Assembly: GCA_934699585.1 (NCBI GenBank) | Contig: CAKUWY010000002.1 | Span: forward strand, 186,001 to 250,000 | Direction: 5' to 3' | DNA length: 64,000 nucleotides | Source: an uncultured Fibrobacter sp. | Lineage (GTDB): Bacteria; Fibrobacterota; Fibrobacteria; Fibrobacterales; Fibrobacteraceae | In this document: piece by piece, positions 32,199 to 41,125 of the stretch | How positions within the stretch are numbered: position 1 is the first letter of the stretch | How the letters are laid out: each line of letters begins with the position of its first letter | Program-made: the position numbers and the translations under genes | The notes under the pieces: model-generated | Told to the model about the DNA's origin: nothing | Database searches by the model: none | Seen by the model: only the letters and a program-made list of their open reading frames with translations

Positions 32199-33263
32199 AT
32201 GAGTAACACATTTTTCAAGATTTCAGCATTTGTGACGATTTCCTTGATTTCGTCATTCACCCTCACCGCCTGCGGAGACGCTGAAGATGGAGCACAAGGC
32301 GTTGCCGGAACCCCGGGCGAGCAGGGCGAACCAGGTGCAAGTTGCACAGCAAAAAAACTAAAAGACGGGACCGGCTACGAGCTGAAATGCGGCAACGAAA
32401 CCATCGGCACAATCCTGAATGGCGAACAAGGCGAGCCGGGTGAACAAGGCGAACCCGGAAACGACGGAACAAGCTGCACCGTAGCCGACACCACCGACGA
32501 AAACGACAATACACGCACCGGTTACAAGCTGATTTGCGATGAAAGCCTCAAGGGTGTGGTGTGGAACGGCAACGACGGGCACGACGCAAACATCGCCGAG
32601 GCCTTGGACTTAGAATTTTACAACAGGCTTATGCTCGGTCACAAAGGCACTTCCTTATTCTGGGATGGCAACGACGGCGAAAACATGGTTATCCCCGAAG
32701 GTTGCTCTGGAGCGACCTGGAACTATTGGACAGACAAAGACATAGGTGGAAACAGCGGTTTCGCCTTCAATAGCGCCACCTTTGTGAATTCTGAGCCTAA
32801 ATCAGATTTTACGAGCGAATATATTTCCGACAATCATGCTGTAGGAGGAAAAGTTATGCTGAAGCCGAATGATATAGGCTGGTCCAGCGTCATGTTACAA
32901 GTTGGCGGAAGCAGCATTTCGCCCGAATCTAATATTTTTACAGTCCAGTCCGAGAAAATGCTCGGCCTATGCGTTGAGTATATGAGCGATTTTGATATCA
33001 CCACAACTGTTTTTTATTACGAGGAAAACCTGAACAATAACGCAAGGCCATACATCATCATTCCCAAATCAACAAAGAAGACAGTCGTTAATATCCCTTG
33101 GGTTGCATTTGAAAAATCACAGGAATGGGGCGAAGTCGTCACCATCAGCGACGCACTAAAACGTGCAAACGGGTTTGGATTTCAAGTTAGTTCCGATGGG
33201 GCAACAACCTCATCGGGCGACTTGTGGATTTACAAAATTGGCGCCTACGGCACGTGTGAATAA
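32199..33263 (+). CDS. Surface lipoprotein with collagen-like segment and carbohydrate-module-like C-terminus
   Basis: 354 aa. ATG 32199 follows AGGAG (an earlier in-frame ATG at 32118 lacks one). Signal with lipobox LTAC (about Cys25), then short collagen-like Gly-x-y runs (GAQGVAGTPGEQGEPG; GEQGEPGEQGEPGNDG) alternating with Cys-containing SCT repeats. The C-terminal 180 residues (VNIPWVAFEKSQEWGEVVT, GFGFQVSS, LWIYKIGAYGTCE) recur at the end of the lipoprotein at 34129 and recall family-11-like carbohydrate-binding folds. Probably displayed on the cell surface for fibre contact. Followed by a TIGR02147 regulator. Confidence 0.72.
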   Translation: MSNTFFKISAFVTISLISSFTLTACGDAEDGAQGVAGTPGEQGEPGASCTAKKLKDGTGYELKCGNETIGTILNGEQGEPGEQGEPGNDGTSCTVADTTDENDNTRTGYKLICDESLKGVVWNGNDGHDANIAEALDLEFYNRLMLGHKGTSLFWDGNDGENMVIPEGCSGATWNYWTDKDIGGNSGFAFNSATFVNSEPKSDFTSEYISDNHAVGGKVMLKPNDIGWSSVMLQVGGSSISPESNIFTVQSEKMLGLCVEYMSDFDITTTVFYYEENLNNNARPYIIIPKSTKKTVVNIPWVAFEKSQEWGEVVTISDALKRANGFGFQVSSDGATTSSGDLWIYKIGAYGTCE

Positions 33264-33277
33264 ATTATCTTTAAAGC

Positions 33278-34111
33278 ATGCAACCTATCACAAGCTATCT
33301 TGATTACAGGAAGTACATTCTTGACTTCTACACCGAGCACAAAGAGCGCAGTAGATTCTCGTGGCGGGAATTTGCAAGGCTTGCTGGTTTTTCAAACCCT
33401 GTTTACCTAAAACAGGTGGCCGACGGCAAGTATAACCTGAGCAAAAATAGCACCTCCCGCGTCGCAAAAGGCATGAATCTTACAGGCGAAAGTCTGATCT
33501 ATTTCAGACTTCTCGTCCTTTTTTGCCATGCGGACACCGACAAAGAACGTACAAGCCTGTTCAAAAAGATGCAGGCCATAGGCCGCAAAAGCAAGGATTC
33601 AATCTATAACAAAGATTCTCTGAAATTTTTTCTTTCATGGAAAAATGCCGTTATCCGCGAACTGGCAACAAGCATGCAAGACGCGAGCCCCGCTGACATC
33701 GCAAGAATGACCATTCCCGAGTCAAGTACGGACGAAGTTAATGAGGCCATCTCGCTGATGTTCAATCTCGGTCTCCTGCAACAAGACAAAAACGGCAAGT
33801 ACCACCAAACATCAAAAGTTATTTCCATGATGGACCCGGCTAAACAGGTCGCATCCACCAAGCTCCAGATTGCCATGGGAAAACTCGCCCTTGAGGCGCT
33901 AAAGGACATTCCCTTCAGTAGTCGCAGCATGACGGGCCTTACCATAGGCATTTCTTCCAAAAGCTACAAACGTATCGTCTTTGAACTAGCCGAATTTCGC
34001 AAGAAGATTATCGCCATCGTAGCGGACGATCCAGTCACGGAACAAGTTTACCGACTGAACCTGCAATTTTTCCCTCTTTCAAAGAAAATAGAGAAAGTAA
34101 GCAACCCTTAA
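33278..34111 (+). CDS. TIGR02147-family protein (Fibrobacter paralogous regulator)
   Basis: 277 aa. Begins MQPITSYLDYRKYILDFYT and continues FSWREFARLAGFSNPVYLK, VADGKYNLSKNSTSRVAKG, the HTH-like start typical of the TIGR02147 family, then YFRLLVLFCHADTDKERT. The C-terminal half (FLSWKNAVIRELATSMQDA, GLTIGISSKSYKRIVFELA) is the helical family domain. This family expanded in Fibrobacter and often neighbours lipoprotein genes; a regulatory role is assumed, not shown. 14 bases after one lipoprotein and 17 before the next. Confidence 0.88.
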   Translation: MQPITSYLDYRKYILDFYTEHKERSRFSWREFARLAGFSNPVYLKQVADGKYNLSKNSTSRVAKGMNLTGESLIYFRLLVLFCHADTDKERTSLFKKMQAIGRKSKDSIYNKDSLKFFLSWKNAVIRELATSMQDASPADIARMTIPESSTDEVNEAISLMFNLGLLQQDKNGKYHQTSKVISMMDPAKQVASTKLQIAMGKLALEALKDIPFSSRSMTGLTIGISSKSYKRIVFELAEFRKKIIAIVADDPVTEQVYRLNLQFFPLSKKIEKVSNP

Positions 34112-34128
34112 AAAAGGAATTTTTCATT

Positions 34129-35772
34129 TTGTCAAAGTTTTTACTAGCCGCCCTTTTTAGCATTATCATTTTCCTTACGGCCTGTTCCGGCAAAAACGAA
34201 ACTGCTGGCGGAGTCGTCGAAGACCAGGGAATTGTCGCTATCATTGACAAGAACATATCCGGCGTATCGCAAAAAGGTCCGTTCGTCAGCGGAGCCTCCA
34301 TCACACTCTTGGAAATGAACGAGAAATACAACCAGACCGGAAAAGCATTCTATGCAAATATCATCAACGACAAGGGAGAATTCTCCATAGAAAAAATATC
34401 TCTAGACGCGCCATTTGCCACATTAATCGTAAACGGTTATTATAAGAACGAGGTAAGTGGAGAAACATCTAACGGAATGATTCAGCTCAAGGCCATCTCG
34501 GATTTGAGCAAGCGTGAAACAGTAAACATCAATCTGCTCACTCACCTAGAATACAAGCGCGTACTCGCCCTGCTGGATTCTGGAATAGAAATCACCAAGG
34601 CCAAGGAAAAGGTTGAGCGTGAAATTCTTGCTGCATTCGACATAAGCCTAAGAAGCGCAGACAAATATTTCGAAGACATGAACATCTTCGAAACCGACAT
34701 GAGCGACGCTGCGCTGCTTGCCATATCCGTCCTTACACAAGGCGACCTCGGAGAGGGCGATTTTACCGAACGGCTAACAAAACTATCCGAAGACCTGTTT
34801 GACGGCGTGCTAGATAACGACACACTGCAGGCCGAAATGGCAGACTTCGCCTCCACAGCATCTCTCGAATCCATCCGAATAAATGTGGAAAAATGGAACC
34901 CGGCTGAAACAGCCCCCGACTTTGAAAAGTTCGTAAACAGATTCTGGTGGCACAACTTTGAATTGGGCGACTGCACCACCAATCGCGAAGGCGAATTAGC
35001 ACAGAACAAGAACCCGCTAAGCATTCACTACAAGGAATGGTACGAATGCAGCGACGGAGCATGGATTGTGTCTCTCAAAGTGGATAGCAACGCCGTCGGC
35101 GAGGGCTTCGACGCTTGGTACTACGGAAAAAATTCTGCGGAAGGTCATTCCTACGGCAAGGACTGTATCACGGACCACCGGGTGCTGACTGAATACATTG
35201 ATCCTTGCAATGGGAGCGGCGGATATTGGTGGTACTACACTGTTGGCGATTCCGTAACTATAAACTGGGGACCAGAAGAAAATCTGCAACCCGGTAACGA
35301 TATTGGTGACAACGATCTATCGCACATCATTGAAGCGTGCAAGGGAATCTGTGGAAAAATTCACACCCCAGGCTACAGCAGTGACAAAGATTACACTAAT
35401 TTCGTCGTCGGATTGAGCCTTGTAGACGATACGAAAAACGGCGAAAATGTACAGAAATGGCGAGGAATTTGCCTTGAATATGCCTACACCTTCAACGGAC
35501 TCGTTACTTTATTTGCTGTCCCATCGAAAGAAACGAACGACCTTTACGCCCACCAGCTATACACATTGCCACAATCATCGAAAAAAAAGGTATTGAACAT
35601 TTCATGGAATGAATTTACGCCAAGCATGTTCACACCAGCACAGAAACGAGTCACCATAATGGAAACGGTGCAAAATTTCGCACGAATTGTCATCCAGTTC
35701 GACAATGCCGAAGGAGGCGACGGTTCCTTCAGCATCACTAAAGTCGGAGCCTACGGTACCTGCGGGAAATAA
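34129..35772 (+). CDS. Large surface lipoprotein
   Basis: 547 aa. TTG start at 34129 after AGGA; lipobox LTAC (about Cys19). Residues 40-110 resemble a carboxypeptidase-regulatory-like beta domain (GVSQKGPFVSGASITLLEM, KGEFSIEKISLDAPFATLI). About 120-260 is helical. The C-terminus (WRGICLEYAYTFNGLVTLF, KVLNISWNEF, FSITKVGAYGTCGK) is paralogous to the end of the 32199 lipoprotein. An even number of Cys residues suggests disulfides outside the cell. Likely a fibre- or surface-interacting protein under the TIGR02147 gene. Confidence 0.75.
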   Translation: MSKFLLAALFSIIIFLTACSGKNETAGGVVEDQGIVAIIDKNISGVSQKGPFVSGASITLLEMNEKYNQTGKAFYANIINDKGEFSIEKISLDAPFATLIVNGYYKNEVSGETSNGMIQLKAISDLSKRETVNINLLTHLEYKRVLALLDSGIEITKAKEKVEREILAAFDISLRSADKYFEDMNIFETDMSDAALLAISVLTQGDLGEGDFTERLTKLSEDLFDGVLDNDTLQAEMADFASTASLESIRINVEKWNPAETAPDFEKFVNRFWWHNFELGDCTTNREGELAQNKNPLSIHYKEWYECSDGAWIVSLKVDSNAVGEGFDAWYYGKNSAEGHSYGKDCITDHRVLTEYIDPCNGSGGYWWYYTVGDSVTINWGPEENLQPGNDIGDNDLSHIIEACKGICGKIHTPGYSSDKDYTNFVVGLSLVDDTKNGENVQKWRGICLEYAYTFNGLVTLFAVPSKETNDLYAHQLYTLPQSSKKKVLNISWNEFTPSMFTPAQKRVTIMETVQNFARIVIQFDNAEGGDGSFSITKVGAYGTCGK

Positions 35773-35805
35773 TTTAAACCCGCGCTCCCGCTAAAACATC
35801 GCAGG

Positions 35806-36996
35806 CTAATCAGCAGCGCGTTCTAACCAACGCAAACTTTCATCTATAAAGTTAAACGTCTTTGCGTAGGCTTCGTCACGCACATCCTTGCGAGATAGGT
35901 ACAGGTCGTGTAAGCCGCCCGCCACCGTTTCCGTCGTTACCTTCGTCCCGACTTTCGGCGCCCACATCGCTATATGCTCCACATCCAGCACGCCATCGCA
36001 ATGCATTTGGTTCTCTGACCATTCATCGTCATCATCGCTACAGTCTCCATGCATCACAAGCACCGGTGAATTTATATGAAATCCCCTGTGCAATTCCAGC
36101 TGGGCCCTATGAACCCCGCGTATCCACCCCAAGAACTGCTCCGGCCGTTCTTCGCTTTTCCACTCCGTATTGTATTGCCACTCGCCATAACGCTCCCTGT
36201 TGATCGCGTAAGCATAATTCGGATTCCCGCTGGACCCAATCGAAAAGTCAGGCAGGTACATGGCCAGCTCCGAAATGACCGGAATCGCGACATTGCGCAC
36301 AAACCAATTAAAATTGAAATCAAAGAAAGGACTGTTCAAGACAAGGGCCGCAAACTTTTCGGCTGGACGGGACTCCGCATAGAACGACACCAGCAAGCCG
36401 CCCTGGGAATGCCCCATCAAGACCAGCGGCAACGAATGCGCATGCCCTGTACGCTCCTTCGTAATCACCCGCACAAGATCCACCGCAAAATCCAGCTCCG
36501 GAAAAAACTCCCGCATGTTCCGCAGGTCACCCCGACGGTCCCCAGGCACAAAGGAGCGCCCGCAATAATGCAGGTCTATCGCGAAAAAGGCGTAGCCCGC
36601 CGAATCCGCCTTTTGAGCCATTTCCTTCTGGAAAAAATAATCGTTGTAACCGTGTACATACAAGATTATCCCCCGCGCGGGCTTGGCACCGGCAGCGGAA
36701 TCAACCGCACCAGAATCAACCGCCGCCGAGCTCCCGAAAGGAAATTCCACCAGAGTCGAACGGAATTCTTTTCCGCCCACATTTGTGCGCATCCCATACT
36801 GACGGAAAGGCGCACCCAGCGCCACATCGTCGATACCACCCGCATAAGCCTGCCACACGTCATGGGCGCTCACCGAAACCTTGACGCCGGAATCAAGCGT
36901 GCGCTCCTCTTCCAAAACCCCGTTGGCAAACCCGATGTGGAACAAAACGGCCACGACAAAAACCATGCCAACAGCGACAAGTCTAAATTTTTTCAC
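35806..36996 (-). CDS. Alpha/beta hydrolase (lysophospholipase / S33-like), exported
   Basis: 396 aa from GTG 36996 (preceded by AGGG, followed by KKFRLV and a hydrophobic signal); GTG 37023 is an alternative start. The hydrolase core has the oxyanion-type YVHGYNDYFFQ, the nucleophile elbow GHSQGG, an acidic DCSDDDDEWSENQ loop after VMHG, and the catalytic His in GGLHDLYLS. Closest in style to monoglyceride lipase/lysophospholipase-like enzymes. Monocistronic. The substrate cannot be inferred. Confidence 0.82.
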   Translation of the reverse strand: MKKFRLVAVGMVFVVAVLFHIGFANGVLEEERTLDSGVKVSVSAHDVWQAYAGGIDDVALGAPFRQYGMRTNVGGKEFRSTLVEFPFGSSAAVDSGAVDSAAGAKPARGIILYVHGYNDYFFQKEMAQKADSAGYAFFAIDLHYCGRSFVPGDRRGDLRNMREFFPELDFAVDLVRVITKERTGHAHSLPLVLMGHSQGGLLVSFYAESRPAEKFAALVLNSPFFDFNFNWFVRNVAIPVISELAMYLPDFSIGSSGNPNYAYAINRERYGEWQYNTEWKSEERPEQFLGWIRGVHRAQLELHRGFHINSPVLVMHGDCSDDDDEWSENQMHCDGVLDVEHIAMWAPKVGTKVTTETVAGGLHDLYLSRKDVRDEAYAKTFNFIDESLRWLERAAD

Positions 36997-37135
36997 AAGA
37001 ACACCCTGCAAGTGCAAAAACACTCCATAAACACTTCATCCATGCCGTAAATGATAGCAAGTTTTTCCCCAAAACTGCACACGATAAAAATATAGCCTAC
37101 GGATAGAAATTCACAAAATAATCTATATTTCTTCC

Positions 37136-37774
37136 GTGCCTGCAAAGACTCCCGACCCAAACATCATCCAGCCTATCGCCAACGTGGAGGCATTGACCTT
37201 CGTCAAGCCCGATGTCAAAAACCAAAACATCATTGTGGGCGATTTCACCTACTTTGCCGACAAGGACTTTGAGCGGCACGTCACCCACCATTACGACTTT
37301 AACGGCGACAAGCTCATCATCGGCAAGTTCTGCCAGATTGCCGCCGGCGTGGAATTCGTGATGAACGGGGCAAACCACCAAATGAACGCAGCCACCACTT
37401 ACCCGTTCTACATCTTCGGCACATGGGAGCAGCCCGCCCCGGCCCAGAGCGACCTTCCGCTCAAGGGCGATACCGTCATCGGTAACGACGTATGGATCGG
37501 GCAGAATGTGACGATTCTCCCAGGCGTCCACATCGGAGACGGCGCCATCATCGGGGCAAACTCCGTCGTAGCAAGCGACGTCACACCCTATACCATCGTG
37601 GCAGGGAACCCCGCCAAACTCATCCGCAAGCGATTCGACGACGAACTCACCGCACTGCTGCTCAAGTTCAAGTGGTGGGACAAGAGTATCGACGAAATCA
37701 ACAGTCTCATTCCCATTCTCACCAGCGGTGACCTCAAAAAAGTGAAAGCCGAGCTCAAGGCCCGGCTTATGTAA
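37136..37774 (+). CDS. CatB/Vat-type xenobiotic O-acetyltransferase
   Basis: 212 aa, the usual length. Left-handed beta-helix acetyltransferase: hexapeptide turns IVGDFTYFADKDFERHV, LIIGKFCQIAAGVEFVMNG, catalytic His in GANHQMNA, VIGNDVWIGQNVTILPGVH, IGDGAIIGANSVV, IVAGNPAKLIRKRF. Such enzymes acetylate chloramphenicol or streptogramins, or sugars. GTG 37136 lies 6 bases after TATATT, so the transcript may be leaderless. A fragment of its 5' end is duplicated at 31865-31920. Confidence 0.88.
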   Translation: MPAKTPDPNIIQPIANVEALTFVKPDVKNQNIIVGDFTYFADKDFERHVTHHYDFNGDKLIIGKFCQIAAGVEFVMNGANHQMNAATTYPFYIFGTWEQPAPAQSDLPLKGDTVIGNDVWIGQNVTILPGVHIGDGAIIGANSVVASDVTPYTIVAGNPAKLIRKRFDDELTALLLKFKWWDKSIDEINSLIPILTSGDLKKVKAELKARLM

Positions 37775-37778
37775 GTGG

Positions 37779-37804
37779 AGATCCCGCAACGAGTGCGGGA
37801 TGAC
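37779..37804. repeat. Dispersed palindrome ATCCCGCA-ACGAG-TGCGGGAT
   Basis: 8-base arms (37781-37788, 37794-37801) followed by GACA; one of the GAT-CC/GG-ATGACA elements. It lies just after the acetyltransferase stop. It has no T-tract on the plus strand but could still slow polymerase. Confidence 0.65.
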
Positions 37805-37828
37805 AATGTCGGTTAGAGATTGCCGCGA

Positions 37829-38812
37829 CTACGGAACCTCAACAGAATCCAGAATCTTCTGCACGACAGTTTCGGCAGAAACTTCTTCCGCTTCGGCCTC
37901 GTAGCTCAGGATAATACGGTGGCGGAGCACTTCCATGGCAACGGCCTTCACGTCTTCCGGCGTCACGTAGGCGCGGCCCTGGATAAACGCATGGGCCTTC
38001 GAAGCCTGGGCAAGGCCGATGGATGCACGCGGAGAAGCGCCCACTTCCACAAAGCCCACCAGGTCGCTGCGCTTGATGCTGCCCGGATCACGGGTCGCAA
38101 GCACCAGGTTCACGATGTATTCGCGAACGCGTTCGTCCACGTACACCTGCTTCACCAGCTGGCGGGCGGCCAGAATGTCTTCCTTCGTGGCGACAGCCTG
38201 CGGCTGACGGAGCCCCGCACCGGCAACGGCGTCGAGAATCTTCATTTCGTCGGCCTTGTTCGGGTAGCTGACCTTCACCTTCAACAGGAAACGGTCCACC
38301 TGGGCTTCGGGCAGCGGATACGTACCTTCCTGCTCAATCGGGTTCTGCGTGGCAAGCACCAGAAACGGCTCGTCCAGCTTGAACGTTTCATCACCAATCG
38401 TGATATGGCGTTCCTGCATCGCTTCGAGAAGCGCGCTCTGCACCTTCGACGGAGCACGGTTAATTTCATCGGCGAGCACCAGGTTCGTAAACAGCGGGCC
38501 CTTGCGGGTCTCGAACTTCGCTTCCTTCGCGTTATAAATCGTGGTACCCAGCAAGTCGGCCGGCAACAGGTCGGGAGTGAACTGGATGCGCTTGAAATCC
38601 AGCGACACCGCATCGGCAAAAGCCTTCACCGCAGTCGTCTTGGCAAGGCCCGGCAAGCCTTCCAGCAGCACGTGGCCGTCGGCCAAGATACCCGTCAGAA
38701 TGCTTTCGACCAGAGCCTTCTGGCCAATCACCGTCCCTTCCACTTCACGCAGCAAGTTCATGCAAAAAGCGCTCTGCTGGCGCACCTTTTCCGAAAGTTC
38801 CTGAATATCCAT
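37829..38812 (-). CDS. MoxR-family AAA+ ATPase
   Basis: 327 aa. Walker A GLPGLAKTTAVKAFA, Walker B LADEINRAPSKVQSALLEA, sensor ATQNPIEQEGTYPLPEAQV, and the arginine region RFLLKV. MoxR ATPases act as chaperones for metalloprotein or VWA-domain partners and normally sit with DUF58 and Bat genes. Here it is alone; a BatD-like gene lies about 7 kb away at 45802. ATG 38812 follows AGAGGT, with a TATAC-containing -10 upstream. Confidence 0.94.
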   Translation of the reverse strand: MDIQELSEKVRQQSAFCMNLLREVEGTVIGQKALVESILTGILADGHVLLEGLPGLAKTTAVKAFADAVSLDFKRIQFTPDLLPADLLGTTIYNAKEAKFETRKGPLFTNLVLADEINRAPSKVQSALLEAMQERHITIGDETFKLDEPFLVLATQNPIEQEGTYPLPEAQVDRFLLKVKVSYPNKADEMKILDAVAGAGLRQPQAVATKEDILAARQLVKQVYVDERVREYIVNLVLATRDPGSIKRSDLVGFVEVGASPRASIGLAQASKAHAFIQGRAYVTPEDVKAVAMEVLRHRIILSYEAEAEEVSAETVVQKILDSVEVP

Positions 38813-39132
38813 GCGATTTTACCTCTGTGTATATTTTACAAAATTTCAACGGCCTCCGTTTTTCGAATATCATCGTTCGTCAGCAAGACGAGAGACGAGA
38901 GACGAGAGACGAGAGTTTTTTCCGGATTTTAAGATACAAAATTCCACGGAAAAAGGCAAATGGGGTCTGAGGTCGGACCTACGGTCCTTTGGGGTATGAG
39001 CTCGGTCGCCTTCGGCTCCCTCTGAGGTTCAAGGAAACTTGACAAAAAAGGGGGAGGCATCCCCCTGGTTGCAGCCGCCACGCGTCTTCCACCACCTCCT
39101 CGCCTAGGGGGACACCCCCTAACACCCCCCAT
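38813..39132. other. Gap with 7-base tandem repeats and G-rich palindromes
   Basis: 38886-38915 is four tandem AGACGAG units. GGGGGAGGCATCCCCC (39050-39065) and CTAGGGGGACACCCCCTAA (39104-39122) match repeats at 28151-28271 and 12684. No coding sequence is supported. Confidence 0.55.
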
Positions 39133-40011
39133 CTAATACATGTAAGACACCGAGAAATGGGTCCGCCAAATGTTCTTGACCGAAGCGGGAGAATGGGTAA
39201 GGTAAAACGTTTCTCCCATATTCAACAGAACATGATCAAACAGAAAGACAGTCGCCCCGGCGTATTGCGATAGAAAATACGGAAAATCAATGGTGATGTC
39301 GTAATCTTCGGGAATCTCGACATTTTCCAGATAGAGAGAATTTCTGAATAGCCAAGGCTGATAAAAGCCCGTAGAAAAATTCAACGAAAAATGTTCCGTC
39401 ACAAAAAGGCTTGAATAGGCGTACAGTCCGAAATTGGCGTTGTTGTAAGAATGAGTCTCTTCAAATTCTCCTTTGAATACTGTATTTTCGATTTCTCCAC
39501 TGTATGCGGTATTGGAATGAAGCTCATATTCTACGCTCAAATACTTTCCAGAATAAGTAGCCTTATCCTTGGAATAGCCCAAGCGAGTTCCTACCCCAAA
39601 TTCACCGACGAGAGAATTAAGCCCCGCAAAAAGAGTAACAGAAGGATATGGATCAACCTCGACCCGGCCCCCTCCCAAGAAAACCCACCTCTTTACAAAA
39701 ACATCCAACGACCCGCTAAAAGGTTTCTCTTTCAGTCGATATTCAAATTCAGCCCTTTCTTTCGGGAGCGATTCTCCAAAACGACGATCATACCCCTCAT
39801 TTTCAAGACCTTCTAAAGGTATTATTTCCTTATCCCCAATACTATACGCAACATTCCCCTTGAAATAAACGGTATTCGGCATCACCCAGACGCCAGTCCC
39901 CCAAAACGGTTCGGGAACATTTACATCAAACGAGCCCTTCGTTATATTCGCCTTGTGAACTGAACAACCATACAACAGAAACACCAACAAAATGAGAAAT
40001 ACGACTTTCAT
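39133..40011 (-). CDS. Outer-membrane beta-barrel-like lipoprotein, unknown
   Basis: 292 aa. ATG 40011; signal with lipobox LLYGC (about Cys16). The rest is rich in alternating aromatic strands (VTLFAGLNSLVGEFGVGTR, YLSVEYELHSNTAYSG, NFGLYAYSSLFVTEHFSLN, ending in WRTHFSVSYMY). The terminal aromatic residue and strand pattern suggest a small outer-membrane barrel attached to a lipid anchor. I do not recognise the family. No operon partners. Confidence 0.6.
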   Translation of the reverse strand: MKVVFLILLVFLLYGCSVHKANITKGSFDVNVPEPFWGTGVWVMPNTVYFKGNVAYSIGDKEIIPLEGLENEGYDRRFGESLPKERAEFEYRLKEKPFSGSLDVFVKRWVFLGGGRVEVDPYPSVTLFAGLNSLVGEFGVGTRLGYSKDKATYSGKYLSVEYELHSNTAYSGEIENTVFKGEFEETHSYNNANFGLYAYSSLFVTEHFSLNFSTGFYQPWLFRNSLYLENVEIPEDYDITIDFPYFLSQYAGATVFLFDHVLLNMGETFYLTHSPASVKNIWRTHFSVSYMY

Positions 40012-40110
40012 ACACCACAATGATAACTTTTTTCTAAAACAAACAAATGCTTTTCGTCAGCTCATTTGCGAGCTTCATCTAACGAAACAGACAACTTCGC
40101 ATCTGGAAAG

Positions 40111-40138
40111 GAGATTCCGGCTCGGAGGCCGGAATGAC
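40111..40138. repeat. Dispersed palindrome GAGATTCCGG...CCGGAATGACA
   Basis: Stem ATTCCGGC/GCCGGAAT. Followed at 40151-40178 by a second, more diverged copy (GAGATTGCTTCAC, GTCGCAATGAC). Both lie in the 175-base gap between the barrel-like protein and the MNT/HEPN module. Confidence 0.6.
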
Positions 40139-40195
40139 AAAAACAGGATAGAGATTGCTTCACTTCGGTCGCAATGACTCTGTGCAATTCGACGC

Positions 40196-40348
40196 TTACT
40201 TTTTCTTCTTCGGAGCAGGCACTTCCAGCAACATCGCATCGAGCAGGCGAACCAGCAAATCGCTGTCTTCTATCTGTTCGTTGGTCACGCGCAGTTTTCC
40301 ATTGAACTGCTCCAAAACGTGGTCACGAAACTTTTCAAAACTCGGCAT
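40196..40348 (-). CDS. 50-aa basic-tailed protein, third gene of the MNT/HEPN module
   Basis: MPSFEKFRDHVLEQFNGKL, RVTNEQIEDSDLLVRLLDA, MLLEVPAPKKKK, then stop. ATG 40348 lies only 5 bases after the TAG of the HEPN-like gene, which suggests translational coupling. Amphipathic helices with a polylysine tail; no known domain. It could be a third component or only a chance frame, but the tight spacing and sensible composition favour a gene. Confidence 0.5.
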   Translation of the reverse strand: MPSFEKFRDHVLEQFNGKLRVTNEQIEDSDLLVRLLDAMLLEVPAPKKKK

Positions 40349-40353
40349 GAAAT

Positions 40354-40764
40354 CTACGAGGGGATTTCTTCCAAATCGCGGATCTTTTCCTGCATCGTAT
40401 TAGAGAATTTCTCAAACTCAGCAATGTAGATATCATAAATACGAGTTAAAACCTCGTTAAACGCCCCTTCATCATACACATGAGTTGCAGAATTTCTATC
40501 CCGAAGCATCGAGAGCCAGGTAGTTTCATCATCCAAAAAATTGTACTTGAACCCAGCCCTAAGAATTTCACGAGGCGAACCATTCTCAGCATCGACTATA
40601 GCATGCGCACGCATTACCTCTTGCAAGGTTTTCCACAACAACTCAAAAGTCAAACTAAACTGGCCTATGACGCCTGTCCTATAAATTTCATCGGACAAAG
40701 CCAGTTCCCTATTGGAATTTTTTAACACCCGAAAACTGTTCAAAAAAATATCATACTTTTGCAT
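40354..40764 (-). CDS. HI0074-like nucleotidyltransferase substrate-binding (HEPN-type) protein
   Basis: 136 aa, all helical: FRVLKNSNRELALSDEIYR, VIGQFSLTFELLWKTLQEV, SPREILRAGFKYNFLDDET, WLSMLRDRNSATHVYDE. The R-D-R/N-x3-H-x-Y signature (DRNSATHVY) is the HEPN-like RNase motif of this family. Start chosen at ATG 40764, overlapping the end of the nucleotidyltransferase gene by 14 bases. Together they form an MNT/HEPN pair of the HI0073/HI0074 type. Confidence 0.88.
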   Translation of the reverse strand: MQKYDIFLNSFRVLKNSNRELALSDEIYRTGVIGQFSLTFELLWKTLQEVMRAHAIVDAENGSPREILRAGFKYNFLDDETTWLSMLRDRNSATHVYDEGAFNEVLTRIYDIYIAEFEKFSNTMQEKIRDLEEIPS

Positions 40765-41035
40765 AAAGAATTTGCCCCTCCCGCGCAATAGATTCTCTCA
40801 ACTTATCCGAAACAATTTTGTTCAAATCAACAATATCAAACGACAAAAGGGTATCTGCCTGTTCTTCAAGAAGTTCTTCAAAGCGATATACATTCGAACC
40901 CGACACCGCGAGATCAATATCGCTACGTTCGCGATTCGTACCCCGTGCGCGAGAACCGAACAGAACGACCTTATCAAGAACGCAATCCCTTGCGAACTTT
41001 TTTATCTGATTCTGTATGTTTATAGGCAGGTTCAT
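40751..41035 (-). CDS. MNT-type minimal nucleotidyltransferase (HI0073-like)
   Basis: 94 aa. Core VVLFGSRARGTNRERSDID, LAVSG has the GS-x10-DxD nucleotidyltransferase site, and DIVDLNKI supplies the third acidic residue. In MNT/HEPN systems the MNT protein adenylylates the HEPN toxin and silences it. Start at ATG 41035, with GAGG 7 bases upstream. A TATATT -10 on the minus strand (41059-41064) can drive the three-gene module. Confidence 0.9.
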   Translation of the reverse strand: MNLPINIQNQIKKFARDCVLDKVVLFGSRARGTNRERSDIDLAVSGSNVYRFEELLEEQADTLLSFDIVDLNKIVSDKLRESIAREGQILYAKV

Positions 41036-41125
41036 TTGCACCTCAGAGGTTCTTTTTCAATATACATTATTTTAAGAAATAACGCAAGACGGTTTATCCA
41101 CGAACCCCGTTCATTTCTAGTTATT

